Of a stretch of DNA of 64,000 nucleotides, positions 23,440 to 34,850 are shown piece after piece. The DNA lies in the NCBI GenBank assembly GCA_951799425.1, contig OX637409.1, positions 23,900,501-23,964,500 on the forward strand, in the 5' to 3' direction. The position numbers and the translations under genes were made by a program. Within the stretch, counting starts at the first letter, position 1, and each line of letters starts with the position of its first letter. The notes under the pieces are model-generated. The model was not told where the DNA came from, did no database searches, and saw nothing but the letters and a program-made list of their open reading frames with translations. This DNA comes from Ilex aquifolium (lineage: Eukaryota; Streptophyta; Magnoliopsida; Aquifoliales; Aquifoliaceae).

Positions 23440-24170
23440 TGGGAGATTATTAGGTCTAACTTTCTAAGACCTTAGATTGAAAGTATCATGACTCACTATA
23501 ACTAATTTAGGTGTCTTGAAGACGACATTAGTTGGAAGAGCGAGTGTGAGACTCAAAAGACCTCAAGACTAACAGAGCAACACTTAAACTCATGAAAATG
23601 ATCTTCCAAGTCAAGGCAAGAAAGATTTCAATACTTGAAAAACTTCAAAACTCGTAGGCCTAGTGTCCATTGAGAAACAAAATCAGTTATTCAACACAAG
23701 ACCAAGATGGTCGGTTTGCTTTGAAAGAAGATAGGAACTGCAGCAATCAGAACAGATTCGGTTGACTGGAACTTACCCAACCAACAGGACTCGGTCGACT
23801 AGAACTCCTCCAGTTGACTGGATTAGGCATAACTTTGAAAATTTGCCCATTGGACTAGCAATTAAAATTGCATCTATCTATACTCTTCCATCTTATCAAA
23901 TGAAATTTGACAGCTTAGGGGTTTCTCTCCCCCCATATTCACCTCTACACACTTTAGGAGAGAAAAAAATAACATCCAGTTATTTTTTCCATCCAACAAG
24001 GAGCTTGAGCTTGGATTTTTAAAATAACATTTCTAGCCTCTAGCATTCATTGTGAGCACACAAACTTCTATCAATTTATACTTGGTGTGCTCATTTCATT
24101 GTTTTACCACTCACTTTGTACTATAGATACTCCAGAGTATCCACGTTTCATAGCTAACATAAAAGCTGAA
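23440..24170 (+). mobile_element. LTR-retrotransposon 3' end / LTR fragment
   Basis: The motif CAAATGGGAGATTATTAGGT at about 23440 is the kind of purine tract plus LTR start seen in plant LTR elements of the Sirevirus/Tork type. The sequence after it has repeated GGTTGACTGG/GGTCGACT motifs, which are common in such LTRs. Its first 110 bases match the fragment at 18605-18720. No coding part is left. The right border is a guess. Confidence 0.5.
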
Positions 24171-24978
24171 AAATCACCCTGCTACCATATGAGCATGAAA
24201 CCCTAGCTCACCTTTTCCATCATTTTCCCCAACTACATATGCCATTGTGCACAAAAAATCTACATTCATTTGCCAACTAACCACTCGCTCTATAACCTCA
24301 TCTATTGAATCACCACTAAATTTTACATTATTGAATCAATTCTCAACATAACAACACCAGGTATCACATTCTTTGACACATATAGACGGAATCATTCCTT
24401 CAACACTTCTCTAAGATTTCAAGTTCTGGGATGCATATAGACAGAATCATGCCTTCCACCTTTTTTGACATGGTCTAAGAGATGGCCAGAAAAATGTCCT
24501 ATTATTCAGAAACCCATCCTATCCTATGCTAATTCTATACTGCAATGCCACTTTGGACTACATCTTCTTTGCTATGGCACCTCTATGAAGAAAATATTTA
24601 ATCAGAGGGAAAATACATATGAGATTTGTTCAAACACTTTTTCCACCATTAAAATTTCTAACATTAACATTGTAATGCAAATTTTAATAAAATGGAAAAA
24701 AAAAAAGAGGTCCTTAGTTTTAATTTTTAAGACTACTTAGAAGATGCCAAAAAAAAATCCTATTTCCTAGCTAAGCTGTCTATGCAATTTCAAACTTTCA
24801 TATCTATTTCTTGCAAACTTAATATTTGTTACAGTAGTCCATGATAGTCTTAATTAATAAATAAATTCCTTGTCGCAAGACAACTATAAAAATCCATCGA
24901 ACGTGGTTTTCATTTCACTAAACAGTTTTCTTTATTTTTGTTGGGTGGGACAGTAAATTTCTTCTTCAAAAATTTCTC
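24171..24978. other. intergenic, nothing recognised
   Basis: This is AT-rich DNA with one short plus-strand frame (24465-24740) that has no recognisable motif. Confidence 0.5.
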
Positions 24979-25340
24979 AGATCAAGCAAACACGTAGACT
25001 ACAACAATAGCATAGACCAAGACACTGCATCTCAATAGCACTATCAAAAAAATAAAAGAAAATTTGAGAAAATTTTGATCTTAGATCAAGCAAACACATG
25101 GACAACAATAATAGCATAAACCAAGTAATTTAAGACCAAATTGCAATTGTATATCTATGGCACCTATCAAAAAAAAAAAAGAAAATAAAACATTCAGCAA
25201 AATTTGATCTTAGATCAAGCAAACACATGGACAACAATAATAGCATAGATTTCCCAAGAAATTTAAGAACAAATTGCCAGTGTATATCTATAGCACCTAT
25301 AAAACAAATGAATAGATACATTCAGAGAAATTTGATCATA
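24979..25340. repeat. three-copy tandem repeat, unit about 104-130 bp
   Basis: Three successive units start with AGATCAAGCAAACAC at 24979, 25083 and 25212. They share the core ACAACAATAGCATAG and end in TTTGATCTT or similar. Units 2 and 3 are the more alike. Function unknown. Confidence 0.85.
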
Positions 25341-25872
25341 TCACAATCCACAAGTAAATACACATCACATACGGGTTTTCAACATAACAAAACCCAAATC
25401 AAACTTGAGCTCCAATTGCACCAAAACCCATTTCATTTTCACTATATTTCCAAGAAACATATGTTAAAACAAACAAAGATAAAACAAATTCTGCACATAA
25501 AAGCCCCAAACCATATATACAGAAGTGGGTCAAAAGGAACTCAAAGGACTTAACAGTGAATGATGACAATAGGGTTGTGAAGAAACAGAGTCAGAGCACC
25601 AGAAAGTCCACTGCCTTAAAAAATTTTCCGCACCCAACAATAACAAAGCTTCCAATTTTTCGCAGTCTTGTATAACCGTAGTACAAGCGCTCAAAGCCAA
25701 TTTTGACTTCTAGTTTTGCATATTTCTGTTTTTTTAGGTGCCTTAGATCCGAATTGAGGCACCCATACAAACACAACCCGAATAAGGGTTGTTAGCTTAT
25801 TATTTGAATTTAAAGGATGAAAGAGTACCGTATGATTTTTTTTATTGTGAGGAAAAATAACCATTAATTTCA

Positions 25873-26051
25873 TTTTATTTTTTTTTAGTTCAACGGTCAA
25901 GCGTGTCTGAATCAATTTATGCGTATCTCGACTAATCTTCTACCCGGTCTGGGCCAAACAGTGGCCTACACCTAAAAGGCTATTAAGATTTAAACTCAAG
26001 ACGTCTAAATTTACAACTCGTCTCTGTTAACACTTGAATTACCCATCGGTG
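25873..26051 (-). mobile_element. SINE (Au-like)
   Basis: Read on the minus strand, this is a tRNA-derived SINE ending in GATTAGTCGAGATACGC and a poly(A) tail (the T run near 25873-25886). It is flanked by a perfect 9-bp target duplication, TTAATTTCA, at 25864-25872 and 26052-26060. The TAGTCGAGGTRCGYGTAA motif marks Au-type plant SINEs, and the same motif occurs in the SINE at 36.3 kb. Confidence 0.88.
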
Positions 26052-26486
26052 TTAATTTCACTATCTTCCTTTTTCACAAGTTTTTAATTCATAGTTGTTC
26101 AGGATTATCAAGTGGATAGAATAGTGGAGAACATGAAGCAATGTTAAGATTTTTTAGTATATAATCAGATAAAACACAGATGAAAGTTAGTCTATAATTT
26201 AAAATCGCTCTCGCATATAATGTTGTATAATTAATTAATTATCCTTCTTTTTTTTTGCTTTAGAGGTTATATTCAAGTTTTCCATTTGGTTTTTTATAAA
26301 ACTTACCATAAGTCAACCTATTCACCTCAATTTTCAATCACTTTTACCGACGTTGGGGAAAGGTTTATTGGTAAATGCCACACTTTTAAATTTATAGAAG
26401 AGGGTTTTCCTTATTGAAAACGACAAACCTAACTAAAGATTTTTTTAATTAGAGATTTTTTTATCGAAAATAATAACCTAAGGTCT

Positions 26487-26740
26487 ATTTCCTCCTCTTT
26501 TCAATTTTCATTAACTTCAATCATTATCAATTATCTACTATTAAATTCATCGACAGTGATAACTTAAAAGAATTAATTCTCCCTCATTTCAATTTTATTT
26601 TATTAACTTCGATAACATCAACTCTCTATTATTAAATTCATTGACAGTAACAACTTAAAGATTAATTCTCCCCTCATTTCAATTTTTATTAAGTTCGATC
26701 AATACTAATTATCTATTATTAAATTAATTCATCGACGCAA
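26487..26740. repeat. degenerate tandem repeat, three units
   Basis: Three imperfect units of roughly 80-90 bp each contain CTCATTTCAATTTT, then TTAACTTCGAT and CTATTATTAAATTCAT. They lie in AT-rich intergenic DNA and contain no gene. Confidence 0.75.
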
Positions 26741-29147
26741 AAAATGTATCGTTGGTCCCCATGTCCTGCTAATGAAAAATGGCTTTCTTTTATGGACGGT
26801 AGACCTCACGTGTAACATTGGGAAAAAAAATGGAGTAGTCCAATAGAGTCGGAAAAGACTTGTAAATCAAGACATATTTAGTTCAAAATTTGACAATTCT
26901 ATTTAGGTCAAGTCATCATAGATTTATCTTTTATGAATTTCATAATTCAGACATTAATGAACTACATTTAATTGAACCGAAGAGACCAAGCTGCACATAA
27001 AATAACCCAAACACCCATGACTGCAATACAAAAAAATAAAAAGTTGGGAAAAATGCTAACAAGAATTGTTTTTTTTTTTTAAATCAAGAACAAGAATTGT
27101 TCACAATGCGATTTTAGCAAGGTCAACATTTTGGGTGGAGACTTCGTTACTTTCACTTGCGATTTTCAATTCATGTCATTTTAAATAAATGTCGTTTTTG
27201 TGTCAATAAAAAATTATTTACTTTTATAAAATCTATATTTTTTCTCCCTACCCTACCCGTTAATCGTGTTATTCGTCTATAACCTTATTTTTATGCATTT
27301 ATCATTTATGTCAATTGATCGCGTCATTTTCAAATTTTGAAACAACACACTCAAAAATTAAACATAACAAAAATGCCAGTGTGAAGTCAAAATGTGATAC
27401 AACTAGAAATGACAAAATTACTTACTTTGATTTGACCATATTAAAGACCTATTATTGCACCGATGAGTAAGAATGATGTGATACCTGTTACTGATAGTAA
27501 ACAAAAGACATAATAAAAACCTAACCTTAAAATAATTAGGACAAAACTCAGTTGAGTTGAAGAACACCACCAAGGGCTATGCAAACTCCCACAACCCACT
27601 TTCATTCACCAACACCCTCTGTGTTCTTGAAGAAACAAAGCCAAATTATTGCTTAGCACAACCACAAAACTCATGGTGGCTTGAGCATAATAAAGCCAAT
27701 AGTCATATAGCAGGCTACTAGTTCAAACAAAAGAATTGAGAGTGAGAGAGAGCAACAACTTCAATACAGGGTCCTCTTCGGTGCAGATCAGAGCAAGCAA
27801 CCACCGCAACCACATTCTCAACCTATACGCCAGGAAGTCGTATGGTAGACCGGTGGATGCAAATGACCAAAGCTAGAAGCCCATCTTGGCATCAACTCAT
27901 TCTTGGTTCATTTGCTTTATGAAAGCTAACCGCCACACCCATGTATGAAGGATAAAATTTTGACAATTGCAATTTATAGATATCATCGCATAACTAACAG
28001 ACACAACCATGTTCAACATAGGGGTAGAGGAAATAAACTAGAGAGGATCCTGTGATGCAGTAGATCAAGAAAGAGATATAAATAGATAATATCCGCTTCT
28101 AAAGATAACTGCACCGCAACCACTGAAGAAAGAAAAGGGCAAGCAAAACCCAACAGACAATGGGAAGCATCCATACAAAACATCAAATTCAGGCAATAAA
28201 CTAAGGTCTAATAAAGCTTTGTAACTCGCAATTGAATAGTTATGAGATCACGCATCTACGCGAAGAAGAAAGAAAGCATCAAGTTTTGAGGTAGTCAATA
28301 ACAGTAAAACATACTGATTAAAACTACCTAAAATTCTGGAGAGACATGGTGTTCCGTGAGGAAAACAAAACCAGCTCCCCAATTCTTTTTTAGGAACAGA
28401 AAAACCGAAATACATTGTTAGAAACATTGAGGGCATAAAAGTACTTGAATAGAAAGGAAAATACATATTTAAAATTCTGGTCTATGGATAAATAGTAACT
28501 TTTGGCTACAAATATAAGAAGTCATTTGCATGAGTGCCTGGAACTTCAGAGAATCACCAGAGTCCAAAACTAAAAGATTGATGATTTATGAAGGGATCTG
28601 CACATGGATAAGTAAAACATAAAAACCGAATTTCCAATATTAGAGATTTACAGCAGAAAAACAATTACAAAATTGCTGCTGAAACTTCACAGCCTGGACA
28701 ACATAAATACAAATGTAAAATAATAAGAGCTTATATTTTCTCCAACTAAATCAAGAAATTTGCGCCACAATGAGATTCTATGAATCCATATAAATTCAGA
28801 ATAAGGGCCACAAATGTCAGCTGCACAACAAACTGTTAATGAACATGAAACTCAGATGGCATAACAGATAACTAGCCTAATAAATAAATAAAAAAGCAGC
28901 AGAATGAGCAATTCATAACACAAAATATTCTAACATAGTCCGAACAGAATCACTTGGAGTACAGATGGATGACATAACAATTTACTTTCAAGGCAAGACA
29001 CTCCATTATTGAGAATAAGGGACTCGTAGATAATATCATGTCTTTCACAATTTTTTTTGTTGGCAAAGTTCATCATATCATATACATAAGAATTATTGGA
29101 TCCACATAAAACATCAAATGAGAAGCACACTAGATAGCAAAACAGCA
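26741..29147. other. intergenic / possible 3' end of the UBA2-type transcript
   Basis: There is no coding frame here. If the intron that appears to start just after the UBA2-type stop codon is real, the terminal 3'-UTR exon could lie in this interval (for example 27.6-28.9 kb), but I see no decisive signal. Confidence 0.35.
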
Positions 29148-29305
29148 GACCGTTGGTCCAGTGCCCAAGGCTCTCGCCCCTACGCAAACTACTTCCGAAT
29201 GCAGAGAGACTGTGCCAAGGCCCACCACTCGAAACCTTTGACGCCCATTACAATAGAGCAACCTTACCACTATGCTAAGGCCCACCCTCGGCCAACCATT
29301 TCTCA
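29148..29305 (-). mobile_element. SINE (S1/TS-like, tRNA-derived)
   Basis: On the minus strand a Pol III A box (TAGCATAGTGG) and B box (GGTTTCGAGT) are spaced as in tRNA genes. Downstream GGGGCGAGAGCCTTGGGCAC resembles the conserved 3' body of many plant SINEs. I could not define a target duplication, so the ends are approximate. Confidence 0.75.
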
Positions 29306-29449
29306 AACAACAAATTATCCATGACAACTATGTTAATCACCTATTGCACTCCTATGCATATGTCTATTAGAACTGCTTCTATAGAACAAATCTTGTAAAA
29401 GACTTTCCAATGGGTAAGGAGACATATACCTGAGGTGCACACCGGACAG

Positions 29450-31520
29450 TGATAAAACACGGGCAAATGAGACAAGGCCACTCAAATCAGTGGTTCATGG
29501 ATCCAAGAAGCATAAAGCCTAGGAAACAAGGATGAAAAAATATTTCACCTCTCCAAATATTCTCCCCAAAAGCGGACTTTTACCTCATTCCAATACTCAA
29601 CCTAATATGACTCAAGAAATCATTCAAACCCTGATAAATAATTCCCTCGAAAAGACTTCCAACTCACTAGATCGGAGTCCTATCCATTAGATTGAATATA
29701 ATACAGAGTGCCATAAAGAATCTTGTTTCAAGTGAAACTTCCACAACCACTTTCCAACACTGAAATATTTTTCTTAACCAAATTTCCAACTACCAATCCT
29801 CCCCTTACTCTATATCTTTCCACCACATCCCAACTAATCAAGCAATCCTTTTTACCCTTATCACTACTTCCACCAATTTTGCAACCTGTACATGAATCTT
29901 AAAAATGACAAAAAAATGAATGGGGATACTAGCCATGACAATATGCACAAGTGTAAACCTCCATGCCTTATATTAGATACTCCATCCACCCAATTTTGCA
30001 CCAATCCTACAACAGGACCTTAAAATCTCAATGACAAAGGATTTCCCCATTAGAAAACCCAAATACTTCAATAGCCATTCTCCAATCACACAACCTAACC
30101 TATTTTCTAACCTAGCAAACATATCCCGATTTAAATTAGTTCCATGTTAATTTGTTGTATCCCGAAATTAACCAAAAACCTCTGTAATATCCACGAAATT
30201 TTGGAACTTTTGCTCATCACCTGCTATTTAGAAAATAGAGTCATCTACAAACTGTAAACATAACACTTCTGCTTTTTCTCAAGAAGATACAATCACTGGC
30301 CTTCATCACTAGCCTACTCTGCACATCCACCCCTAATGTGAAAAAAAGAAAGGGAGACAATGGATCCCCTTTTGAACAACCTCTAATCCATCTATCCCGA
30401 ACCCTTATACCTGAAAAATAAAATCTAAGAAGCTCCAATCCACATGATCATCACCCTTTTCAAAATTTGTTTTAAAGACAATTCCTTCCTTAACTTTCGA
30501 CCTATATTCATCCATAACTTAATTTACCACTAAAGCCACAGCTTAAATTTGTCTGCCCTACACAAAAGCGCCCTGCAGTTTCAAAGTAGCATCACCCACA
30601 CTTCTCAATCTCATGGATAAATTTGTCAGAATCTTGTAAAAACTAGTGACCAGACTAATGGGACAAAAATCGCTAACTTTCATGGATATTAACTTCTTCG
30701 GAAGCAAACAGATAAGCAGCATTAGTGTTACATTTAACCTCACCCCTCTAGATAAACTCCTTACAAAAAACCCACCATATCACCTTTAGTATCCTCCCAA
30801 CATTCTTGAAACACAGACATAGAAAATTCATCCCACCTAAGAGACCACCCTCAAAACTGCAGCTCCCACCTGCCACTCTACGAAAGGCCTTTCCAACCAT
30901 CATGTGATTCACTAACAGGCACCTATCTTAACCTATTATCTTTGGTCTCTCAAAAATTGGTGTATTGCAGAGATTCTCAAAAGAAACTAATCATTTATTT
31001 CTAACTACATCCCCATTATTCGACTTATATGAGTATTTTACCTTCTTCCATAGGCCAAAGATGAAACAATCGTATTATTGTCACATTCTCTAACTCATCT
31101 AACCTTAGCCTATGTCTACAATAGATCTCTTCTTTAAACACCACTTCTTCAAACTTATTTCTAAGCTTATTGCTTTCCTTCCTTAATTGTTCTCCACCTT
31201 CTGTAACTCCTTGATCCTATTAGAAATTGAGCTTTTTTGAAATCTTAAATCTCTAAAAGCCTCTTTGAACCAAAGCTTAACTTTTGGATCGCATGTTCCC
31301 ACTTCTTCATAAACTTGAATCACTCCCAACCTTCCGGGTTACTTTCTTGCGACTACCACTAGAAATGACCCTTGAACAAGTAGTGCTCCAACCACATACT
31401 TTCAAACCTAAAAGGTGTTGGGCCACACGAAATGAACTGGAATCTGGCGTCATGGCATAATAGTCAAACACAAACTCTAACACATATATCATATATTTGT
31501 GAAATTCTCCTCCCATTCAA
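29450..31520 (-). mobile_element. L1-type LINE remnant (proximal copy)
   Basis: This non-LTR retrotransposon remnant shows RT motifs on the minus strand: PKKLISMKVSDFCPISLV (30743-30558 region) and the box KGDPLSPFLF (30438-30241 region). It is decayed, with several frame disruptions. It lies in the same orientation as the UBA2-type gene and directly downstream of it. It extends somewhat further 5' than its neighbour copy. Confidence 0.8.
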
Positions 31521-31529
31521 ATGAAAATA

Positions 31530-33250
31530 AGAACTTGTCCAATCAATCATACTCCAACACCCAATTAAATTTTACCAATTAAACCTACCATTTACTCTTA
31601 ATACAACGTGTGACAAAGAGTCATATTCCCATAGAAACGTCCACAGCCACTTTCCTGATAGAGCTATGTTTCTCTCTTTCCTAATAGAGCTATGTTTCTC
31701 TTACTTAACCAAGACCCCACTAGCAATCCTTCCTTCAATTTGCATCTAAAGACTACCTCTTAACTACCTATTTTCCCTTTACCACTTCTTTCCATAAAAA
31801 AGTATCTCATCATCATCTCAACTCTTTTTGCAACCCGCATCAACATCTTATAAAGATACAAAACTAAAGGACCTCTCTACAACAGACTACATTGAAGTAA
31901 GGCCTTCCACTCTTTGATAAACAATTCTTTTTCCATCCATTCAATTTTTTTTTGCACCTTCTCTAAAGTTGAGTTCGAAAAATCCAAAGATAGAGGATTT
32001 CAAAACCAGGAGGATTCCAACCCATCCCCCTGGGGCCCCCAAATGGAAGCCCAACACTAGAAACATTAACCTTTAAACCCAAAACGAAACAAAATAACTC
32101 GATAACGCCCTAAATTTTAAAACTTTTTACTCGTTACTTAACAGAAAGAAATCTTGTCATCCGCAAACATAAATGAGAAACCCCAACTTCTTCCATCTCA
32201 ATCGACCTCCCTGGATTAAATTACACTCTCCCAGTCTCTCACTAGCCTATTTAATCCATCAACAAGAAAGTAACCAAAAAAAAAACAATGGATCCCCTGT
32301 TTGTGTTCTATAGATGCATTACATTTCCCTCCCTACCTACCACTAAAGATAACTAAAATATTCATTGAACTTGAGCATCCCTTCATCCGCCAACTCTATC
32401 TACACTTAAAACCTTTAATCCAAGAATAAAAGTCTAAAAACCCCCAATTCACATGATCATATATTCTTTCAAAATCAATCTCAAAAACAATCAATTCCTT
32501 GACATTCACCGTATACTCCTCAGCATTTTCATTTGCCACTAGAGCAATATCTAGTTATATGTCTTCCATTCACAAAAGCTCCCAAATATTTCAAACTTTT
32601 ATTACCCAAAACTTCTCTTAAGCCATATGGACAAAAGTTTCGCTAAAATCTTGGTCTGATTAGAAACCAAACTTGTGATTCTGCAATAATTAATGTCCAA
32701 CTACCAATGCTTTTTCGAAGTCAAACAATTGTAAATTGTATTGGTATTCACATTAACCACTCAGTTATCACAAACCCCATGAGTACCTTGATTAAATCAC
32801 CCTCATAATATCCCAACAATCTTGAAACACTGTCATAGAAAAACAATCTAACACAATAGAGCTACCTTTATTACACTCAAAAAACTAATACTCTCATTCT
32901 CAGCTCACTCTCGTTAAAAGGTCTTTCTAACTAACTTGTTTGACGTTCACTAATAAGACACCAATCTAACCCCTCTGTGTGATCATCCTTAATAACTAAA
33001 CCTTCACCAAGTTCGAATTTATGTAAGTTCTTCATTGTCCTCCCATTTGTCAGCCTATGAGATAAGTTAGAATTGTTAGCTCTTTTTTCAACCCATTTAA
33101 CCTTACCCTTTTGCCTCCAAAAAGTCTCTTCTATAAACATCACCTCCTCAAATTCAGTTCTGAGATCCACATTTTCTTTTCTCAATGCTCCTTCAAGCCC
33201 CCTCACCCTCTATAATATCTAACTCCACTATACGACTGGAAATAATGCTC
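31530..33250 (-). mobile_element. L1-type LINE remnant (distal copy)
   Basis: This is a second L1 copy in the same orientation. The frame at 33206-32931 contains the pre-RT signature EETFWRQKGKVKWVEKRANN and HRLTNGRTMKN, equivalent to the usual WxxKSRxxWLKEGDxNTKFFH. The GDPL box recurs near 32.29 kb. Its order of landmarks parallels the proximal copy, so two 5'-truncated L1s sit head to tail. It is decayed; no clear poly(A) tract separates the two. Confidence 0.78.
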
Positions 33251-33353
33251 TTTTGAATGCTAATGGCTCCAAATACCTCTCTATTCTAAACCTTTAACCA
33301 ACATCACAAAGCAATTAACATAAGCTCATTAAAAATCATACCTAATACCTTTC

Positions 33354-33359
33354 ACTCAC
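33354..33359 (-). other. candidate 3'-UTR intron splice donor directly after a stop codon
   Basis: The stop codon TAG of the UBA2-type gene (33360-33362) is followed without any gap by GTGAGT, a full plant donor consensus (AG|GTGAGT). UBA2-family genes are, as I recall, spliced in their 3' UTR, so this probably starts an intron that runs into the LINE region. The acceptor was not identified. Confidence 0.6.
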
Positions 33360-34850
33360 CTAGCGACCCTGGCCCATGTACGGAGCACCACCCTGCTGCG
33401 GACGACCCCTGCCCTGCCCCATATGTTGATTGTGGTACCCACCCTGCATCCCCGGCTGACTCCCATAACCACCTCCACCCTGATTTCCATAACCTCCACC
33501 CGGATTTCCATACGCTGCAACATTGTTCACTACAGGCGGCACTCCCTGGTTCATCGGCGCACTAAGTCCTCCAAGCATATTCGTAAGCCCCAATCCAGCT
33601 CCCTGAGTCGCAAGAAAGGCAGTAAATGCCTGTCCCAAAGCCGGAGCCAACGCAGGCGCTGCCACCGCTGGGTTGAAGCCAACTGCAGCAGGAGCCGATG
33701 GCGCCATCAGATGCCCAGATCCGGCCCCACTACCGCCCAAATACTTCCCCTTTTTTGTGCCGTGATGATGGAAATGACCATGCTGCTGCTGGTATTGCTG
33801 CTGATGATGATAGTTATGTTTATTAGGTTTTTGCCCATCAACGGCCTGCTGAACATGCAATGTATGCCCATCAAAATTCTTATGTGGCTCTACTAAAGCC
33901 TTTCTAGCACTCTCAATTGTCCTATACACAAACAACGCAAACCCTTTAGGCTTCCCAGTTTGCTTATCCAAACCCAAAGGCCCATCCTCAATCTCCCCAT
34001 ATTCTGAAAAGAATTCTAAAAGCTTTTGCGGATCCATATCCGCAGAAACATTGCTCACAAAAATCTTCCTCTGGGTATACTCCGAAACCTGAGGCCCTGT
34101 CGTCGGCGCTGGCGCAGGGACTGGTCCGGCAGACGCCAGCTGGCACGAGGTCATTCGATTCCCAATCTGTTTCTGGGGCTGCCTGAGGGCCTTCCGGGCA
34201 CCACTCCGGTGTTTAAAGAGAATAAATCCATACCCTTTAGATTTTCCGGAGACCTTGTCGGTGACTGCTTTGCAATCCTCGATCTCGCCATATTTTCCGA
34301 ACACCGAAATTAGGGTTTCGGCATTGGTATCCCAGCCAAAGCCGTGCACGAAGATCTTCCGGTGAGCCGGGTCCAAATCGGCCAACTTCTCTACGCTTTC
34401 AACGAATTCCGGGTACTTTGTAATGGTTTCTTTGAGTAAAACCACCAATTGATCTTTCGAAAAGGGTTCCAGAAGCCTCTCCACAGGCTCTTCCACCACT
34501 TCTTCCTCTTCCTCCTCTTCTTCTCTGCCGTTATCTTCTTCTCGTTCGCCACCACCGTTAGCTTCGGATTGTGGGGTTTGTTCTGCTAATACGCCGTCGT
34601 TTAAGGAGGTGTTTGCATCATCTGGTTCCTCTTGATCGGGGTTTTCTTCATCATTCCCGCCCTCCTCCATGTTTTCCGGCTCTTTTTCTTCGATGGGTTG
34701 TTCTTGTTCGTGGTCTTCATGATGAGTTTGGGGTTCTAATTCCTCATCTATTTGTTGAGGTTCATGGTCTTGTGGTGGTTGTTCCTGCTGTTGAGCCTGG
34801 TCAGCTTCTTGCTGAGGCTCAGAAGACCGGACCTTTCGCTTCTTAGCCAT
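33360..34850 (-). CDS. UBA2A-like: UBP1-associated protein 2A-like, two-RRM RNA-binding protein
   Basis: This is a 496-residue nuclear RNA-binding protein of the UBA2/AKIP1 type. In the family these proteins bind U-rich 3'-UTR sequence, work with UBP1, and respond to abscisic acid and wounding. Residues 1-125 are Gln/Glu-rich and acidic. RRM1 spans about 164-240, with RNP2 KIFVHG (165-170) and RNP1 KGYGFILF (205-212). RRM2 spans about 262-336, with RNP2 KIFVSN (262-267) and RNP1 KGFALFVY (302-309). A His/Gln-rich linker follows, then a Gly/Tyr-rich tail ending YMGQGR. The coding region is a single exon, as in relatives. The start codon at 34848-34850 opens MAKKRKVR, a family-like basic start. 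A donor consensus directly after the stop suggests a 3'-UTR intron. A calmodulin gene lies 2.3 kb upstream. Confidence 0.95.
   Translation of the reverse strand: MAKKRKVRSSEPQQEADQAQQQEQPPQDHEPQQIDEELEPQTHHEDHEQEQPIEEKEPENMEEGGNDEENPDQEEPDDANTSLNDGVLAEQTPQSEANGGGEREEDNGREEEEEEEEVVEEPVERLLEPFSKDQLVVLLKETITKYPEFVESVEKLADLDPAHRKIFVHGFGWDTNAETLISVFGKYGEIEDCKAVTDKVSGKSKGYGFILFKHRSGARKALRQPQKQIGNRMTSCQLASAGPVPAPAPTTGPQVSEYTQRKIFVSNVSADMDPQKLLEFFSEYGEIEDGPLGLDKQTGKPKGFALFVYRTIESARKALVEPHKNFDGHTLHVQQAVDGQKPNKHNYHHQQQYQQQHGHFHHHGTKKGKYLGGSGAGSGHLMAPSAPAAVGFNPAVAAPALAPALGQAFTAFLATQGAGLGLTNMLGGLSAPMNQGVPPVVNNVAAYGNPGGGYGNQGGGGYGSQPGMQGGYHNQHMGQGRGRPQQGGAPYMGQGR

Noticed and set aside
33423-34846. plus-strand frames opposite the UBA2-type gene (33423-33896, 34026-34313, 34571-34846)
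   Set aside because: They overlap a firmly identified coding exon on the other strand and have no domain.
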